This document shows positions 60,291 to 64,000 of a stretch of DNA of 64,000 nt, piece by piece. The translations under genes and the position numbers were made by a program. Source of the DNA: Lysobacter helvus (GTDB taxonomy: Bacteria > Pseudomonadota > Gammaproteobacteria > Xanthomonadales > Xanthomonadaceae); contig NZ_AP024546.1 in assembly GCF_018406645.1 (NCBI RefSeq), forward strand, positions 2,170,001 through 2,234,000. The letters run 5' to 3'. Numbering within the stretch: the stretch's first letter is position 1; every line of letters begins with the position of its first letter. The notes beneath the pieces were generated by a model. The model saw only the letters and a program-made list of their open reading frames with translations, did not search any database and was not told where the DNA came from.

Positions 60291-60328
60291 GACAGGCTCC
60301 TTTGCGATTCGGGGGGCGCCAGCCTAGG

Positions 60329-60344
60329 ATTGCGGCGCTGCAAT
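60329..60344. promoter_or_regulatory. LysR-type box between doxX and lysR genes
   Basis: ATTGC-GGCGCT-GCAAT (60329-60344) is a perfect inverted repeat of five bases with a 6-base spacer and contains the T-N11-A motif (T60331, A60343) that LysR-type regulators bind. It is 38 bases from the doxX start and 20 from the lysR start, so a bound regulator could control both. Confidence 0.65.
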
Positions 60345-60364
60345 CGGAATAGGTGGAAAAGCAA

Positions 60365-61252
60365 ATGCCCGTTGCACCATCGCAATACGACCTGTCCCCC
60401 GCGGACCTCGCCACCGTCCTCGCGCTCGCGCGCCGCGGCACCCTGGCCGCCGCCGGCGAACTCCTCGCCATCGACAGCTCCACCGTCTTCCGCGCGCTGC
60501 AGCGCATCGAGAAGGGCGTGCACCAGCGCCTGTTCGAACGCACGCGTGGCGGCTATCGGCCGACCGAGCTCGGCGCGCACCTGGTACGCCACGCCGAACG
60601 CATCGAAGCCGAACTCGACGCCGCGCGCAGCGCCACGCAATCGCCGGGCGGTGCGGTGTCGGGCACCGTGCGCATCAGCACCACCGACACATTGCTGCAC
60701 GGCCTGATCATGCCGGCGCTGCGCACGTTGTCGGTCGAGCATCCCTTGCTGCAATTCGAGATCACCGCGAGCAACGAACTCGCCAGCCTCACGCGCCGCG
60801 ATGCCGACATCGCGGTGCGCGCCACATCGGCGCCGCCGGACCACGTCGTCGGCAAGCGCCTGGGCCCGATCGACGTCGCGTTGTACGCCGCGCGCAGTCG
60901 CGGCAAGCACGTGCCGCCCATCGATCCCGCGACGGCACCGTGGATCGCGCCCGACGAAGCCCTGCCGCAACATCCCGGCGTGCTGTGGCGCAAGCGCAGA
61001 TATCCCGCGATCGTGCCGCGCTACCAGGTCAACAGCATCCTGTCGGTGGCCGAAGGCATCGCCGCGGGATTGGGCATCGGCGTGTTGCCGGTGTTCCTCG
61101 CGCGCGAACGCGACGACCTGGTCGCGCTCACGGACGTGCTCCTCGATGCGCGCACGCAGCTATGGATGCTCACGCACCCCGAGTCGCGCCACCTGCGCAG
61201 GATCGCCACCGTCGCGCACCACTTGTCGGAAACCATCGCGCTGGACGGGTGA
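60365..61252 (+). CDS. LysR-family transcriptional regulator
   Basis: A 295-residue regulator. The N-terminal winged helix (about 9-68) has LALARRGTLAAAGELLAIDS as its recognition-helix region and then a substrate-binding fold beginning SGTVRISTTDTLLHGLI. The ATG at 60365 has a purine-rich upstream AGGTGG; a GTG at 60353 is the alternative. The ligand is unknown. It is divergent from doxX and probably regulates it. Confidence 0.9.
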   Translation: MPVAPSQYDLSPADLATVLALARRGTLAAAGELLAIDSSTVFRALQRIEKGVHQRLFERTRGGYRPTELGAHLVRHAERIEAELDAARSATQSPGGAVSGTVRISTTDTLLHGLIMPALRTLSVEHPLLQFEITASNELASLTRRDADIAVRATSAPPDHVVGKRLGPIDVALYAARSRGKHVPPIDPATAPWIAPDEALPQHPGVLWRKRRYPAIVPRYQVNSILSVAEGIAAGLGIGVLPVFLARERDDLVALTDVLLDARTQLWMLTHPESRHLRRIATVAHHLSETIALDG

Positions 61253-61303
61253 ACGCCCCGCCTTGCGGGCAAGCTGGCCATCCGCGCCCGCAAGGAGCAC
61301 GCC

Positions 61304-61957
61304 ATGTCGCTCTGGTCCGATTTCCTGACCAACGAAGACTTGCTGATCCACAAGTGGAAGCACTACTTCCCGATCTACGAACGCCACCTCGCGCGCTTCC
61401 GCGACCAGGACGTGCTGATGCTGGAGATCGGCGTGAGCCACGGCGGCAGCCTGCGGATGTGGAAACGGATGCTCGGCCCGCATGCACGCATCGTGGGCAT
61501 CGACATCGACCCGCGCGCGGCGGGCGCCGCCGAAGACCAGGTCGACGTGCGCATCGGCAGCCAGGCCGATGCCGCGTTCCTGCGCAGCGTCGTCGAGGAA
61601 TTCGGCGCGCCGGACATCGTGCTCGACGACGGCAGCCACGTGATGGAACACGTCAACGCCACCTTCGACGTGCTGTATCCGCTGGTCCCGAAGAATGGCG
61701 TGTACATGGTCGAAGACATGCACACGGCGTACTGGGACGAATTCGGCGGCGGCCTGGGCAGGGCGGGGAGTTTCATCGAACGCAGCAAGGCGCTGGTGGA
61801 CCGCCTCAATGCCGACCACGCGCGCGGCGCGATCGCGCCGGACGACTTCACCGCCAGCACGCGTTCGATCTGCTTCTACGATTCCTTCGTCGTCTTCGAG
61901 AAGGGCCGCACCACCGGCAAGTCCGCGCCGCAGGTCGGCAAGCGCCTGTTCGATTGA
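61304..61957 (+). CDS. Class I SAM-dependent methyltransferase
   Basis: A 217-residue protein with a Rossmann motif I near 40-60 (VLMLEIGVSHGGSLRMWKRM), followed by ARIVGIDIDPRAAG with the acidic residue that contacts SAM ribose, and DIVLDDGSHVMEH. The pattern resembles the macrocin-O-methyltransferase/cephalosporin-hydroxylase-like group acting on sugars or natural products. The ATG follows GGAG. Substrate is unknown and no biosynthetic cluster is nearby. Confidence 0.82.
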   Translation: MSLWSDFLTNEDLLIHKWKHYFPIYERHLARFRDQDVLMLEIGVSHGGSLRMWKRMLGPHARIVGIDIDPRAAGAAEDQVDVRIGSQADAAFLRSVVEEFGAPDIVLDDGSHVMEHVNATFDVLYPLVPKNGVYMVEDMHTAYWDEFGGGLGRAGSFIERSKALVDRLNADHARGAIAPDDFTASTRSICFYDSFVVFEKGRTTGKSAPQVGKRLFD

Positions 61958-61965
61958 CGCGCAAC

Positions 61966-61994
61966 AAAAAACCCGCGATCGCTCGCGGGTTTTT
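61966..61994. terminator. Bidirectional intrinsic terminator
   Basis: ACCCGCGA (61971-61978) and TCGCGGGT (61983-61990) form an 8-bp stem with a TCGC loop, flanked by A5 on the left and T4 on the right. It lies between the convergent methyltransferase gene and tsf and can serve both. Confidence 0.85.
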
Positions 61995-62020
61995 CGTGGA
62001 TCAGGCTTGGCGCCCGGCGA

Positions 62021-62902
<882 letters not shown>

Positions 62903-62929
62903 GGGGGTGTTCCTCTGTTTTGAAATGCC

Positions 62930-62999
62930 GTCATCCCCGCGAAGGCGGGGATCCAGCGAATGCGGTGGCGGCGTGGACTCCCGCCTGCGCGGGAGTGAC
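62930..62999. repeat. REP-type paired hairpins between tsf and rpsB
   Basis: A first hairpin of 27 bases (62930-62956, CCCCGC/GCGGGG stem) is followed by a second, ACTCCCGC/GCGGGAGT (62977-62998). Together they form an element that starts GTCA and ends TGAC, the usual Xanthomonad REP doublet. The first hairpin matches 28312-28338 with paired changes in the stem. Confidence 0.8.
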
Positions 63000-63010
63000 G
63001 AGCCAGGATG

Positions 63011-63038
63011 TGCGGCCGCGCATGCTTGCGCGGCCGCA
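63011..63038 (-). promoter_or_regulatory. Hairpin just downstream of rpsB
   Basis: TGCGGCCGCG (63011-63020) and CGCGGCCGCA (63029-63038) form a perfect 10-bp GC-rich stem with an 8-base loop. It lies 11 bases after the rpsB stop on the minus strand and lacks a T-run. It may partly block transcripts or protect the upstream mRNA end, giving more S2 than EF-Ts message. Confidence 0.5.
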
Positions 63039-63049
63039 TGACGCCGGGA

Positions 63050-63874
63050 TTACTCGGCCTTGGCGGCCGGGGCAGCCGGCTTGCGCGGCGGGGCCTTCTT
63101 GGCCGGGGCGCGGCGCGGGCCCTTCTTGTCGTCGCCTTCGGCGTTGGCGGCTTCGGCGAAGTCTTCCTCGCGGACGTTGGCGGCCGACGGCGCGGCGGCC
63201 TTGCCTTCGAGCACCGCGTCGGCGGCGGCGCGGGCGTACAGCTGCACGGCGCGGATGGCGTCGTCGTTGCCCGGGATCGCGTAGTCGACCAGCGCCGGAT
63301 CGTAGTTGGTGTCGACGACCGCGATGACCGGGATGCCGAGCTTCTTGGCTTCCTTCACGGCGATGTCTTCATGGCCGATGTCGATCACGAACAGCGCGTC
63401 GGGCAGGCGGTTCATTTCCTTGATGCCGCCCAGCGAGGCTTCCAGCTTGTCGCGCTCGCGGCGCAGGCCCAGCACTTCGTGCTTGACCAGCTTCTGGAAC
63501 GTGCCGTCGGTTTCGCCGGCTTCCAGTTCCTTCAGGCGCTGCACGGACTGCTTGACGGTGCGGAAGTTGGTGAGCGTGCCGCCCAGCCAGCGCTGCGTCA
63601 TGTACGGCATGCCGCAACGGGTCGCTTCTTCCTTGATCGACTCGCGCGCCGAGCGCTTGGTGCCGACGAACAGGATCGAGCCGCGCTTCTGCGCGATGGC
63701 CGAGATGAAATTCATCGCGTCGGAGAAGAGCGGCATCGTCTTCTCGAGGTTGATGATGTGGATCTTGCCGCGGGCGCCGAAGATGTACGGACCCATCTTG
63801 GGGTTCCAGTAACGGGTCTGGTGGCCGAAGTGCACGCCGGCCTCCAGCATCTGGCGCATGGTGATCTGGGGCAT
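63050..63874 (-). CDS. rpsB: 30S ribosomal protein S2
   Basis: A 274-residue protein with the S2 core [40 protein letters not shown] and the nucleotide-binding-like [20 protein letters not shown]. It exceeds E. coli S2 (241) by a C-terminal tail of about 35 residues rich in Ala, Lys and Pro, frequent in Xanthomonads. The ATG at 63872-63874 follows AGGAG; an upstream in-frame extension is not homologous. Confidence 0.97.
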   Translation of the reverse strand: MPQITMRQMLEAGVHFGHQTRYWNPKMGPYIFGARGKIHIINLEKTMPLFSDAMNFISAIAQKRGSILFVGTKRSARESIKEEATRCGMPYMTQRWLGGTLTNFRTVKQSVQRLKELEAGETDGTFQKLVKHEVLGLRRERDKLEASLGGIKEMNRLPDALFVIDIGHEDIAVKEAKKLGIPVIAVVDTNYDPALVDYAIPGNDDAIRAVQLYARAAADAVLEGKAAAPSAANVREEDFAEAANAEGDDKKGPRRAPAKKAPPRKPAAPAAKAE

Positions 63875-64000
63875 TGCAGGTAACTCCTGAAAGGGAACCG
63901 GCCGCCGACAGTGGGCGGGGAATGGTTCCGGGGTTGGGCCTCCCTGTTCGCTTCCGCCTCCGAACCCCTTGCGAGGCACCCCGGAGCGGGCTGTTGCGAC
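63875..64000 (-). promoter_or_regulatory. rpsB 5' leader with stem-loop, cut by window edge
   Basis: On the top strand GGAACC (63894-63899) pairs with GGTTCC (63924-63929), enclosing a second stem CCGCC (63902-63906) with GGCGG (63914-63918) and a 7-base loop. On the rpsB transcript this hairpin ends about five bases before the AGGAG ribosome site. In gammaproteobacteria rpsB-tsf is known to be autoregulated by S2 through its leader, so this is a candidate, but only part of the leader lies in the window. Confidence 0.4.

Overview
The window is 64 kb of a very GC-rich, gene-dense gammaproteobacterial chromosome. The gene content and order point to the family Xanthomonadaceae, most likely Lysobacter or a close relative. 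The signs are LPS and isoprenoid gene clusters in gammaproteobacterial order, Xanthomonad-type REP hairpins, a kinase-FGE fusion and strong G/C bias at third codon positions. That placement is an inference from gene content; no rRNA or other marker gene is present. I found no transposase, phage gene, CRISPR array, tRNA or rRNA. The bias creates very long antisense reading frames, which I left out.

Layout. 1-10.7 kb, minus strand: queuosine-precursor transporter (YhhQ), a DUF502 membrane protein, a membrane Ser/Thr kinase with an FGE-like extracytoplasmic domain, the thioredoxin-like chaperone CnoX, a three-gene chaperone-usher pilus locus, a SemiSWEET sugar transporter and a two-gene ABC transporter. 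10.8-16.9 kb, plus strand: leuS-lptE-holA-nadD-rsfS-rlmH. 16.9-18.7 kb, minus: a TonB-like protein, a small disordered protein and a SIMPL-domain protein. 18.8-28.3 kb, mostly plus: maf-rng-yhdP-tldD, then yjgA (minus) and pmbA (plus), so both subunits of the TldD/TldE protease lie together. 28.3-29.5 kb: a repeat-rich stretch with hairpins and two inverted copies of an 82-83 bp repeat around one orphan gene.

29.5-37.5 kb, minus: a nearly gapless run accA-TPR gene-tilS-xseB-ispA-CHASE2 gene-M48 protease-DUF4870, ending in a strong intrinsic terminator. 37.6-41.3 kb: a secreted GH31 glycosidase (plus) converging on an AbgT-family transporter (minus), sitting between accA and dnaE. 41.4-46.5 kb: dnaE, a DUF1232-like protein and a divergent winged-helix regulator. 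46.5-63.9 kb, minus: the envelope and translation supercluster rpsB-tsf / pyrH-(cation efflux gene)-frr-uppS-cdsA-dxr-rseP-bamA-lpxD-fabZ-lpxA-lpxB-rnhB. It is interrupted between tsf and pyrH by a methyltransferase gene, a LysR regulator and a DoxX gene.

How the genes work together. Most of the window is housekeeping: translation (rpsB, tsf, frr, leuS, rsfS, rlmH, tilS), replication (dnaE, holA, rnhB) and outer-membrane assembly (bamA, lptE, lpxA/B/D, fabZ, rseP, yhdP), supplied by lipid and isoprenoid synthesis (accA, cdsA, dxr, ispA, uppS). The more unusual items are the inverted-repeat cassette at 28.3-29.5 kb, hexamer-based inverted repeats at three intergenic sites, the CHASE2/M48 overlapping pair, an inverted repeat in the wHTH/DUF1232 divergent region, a LysR-type box between doxX and lysR, and a structured rpsB leader. 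I see no clearly new defence or mobile system. The best candidates for undescribed biology are the inverted-repeat cassette and the CHASE2-M48 pair.
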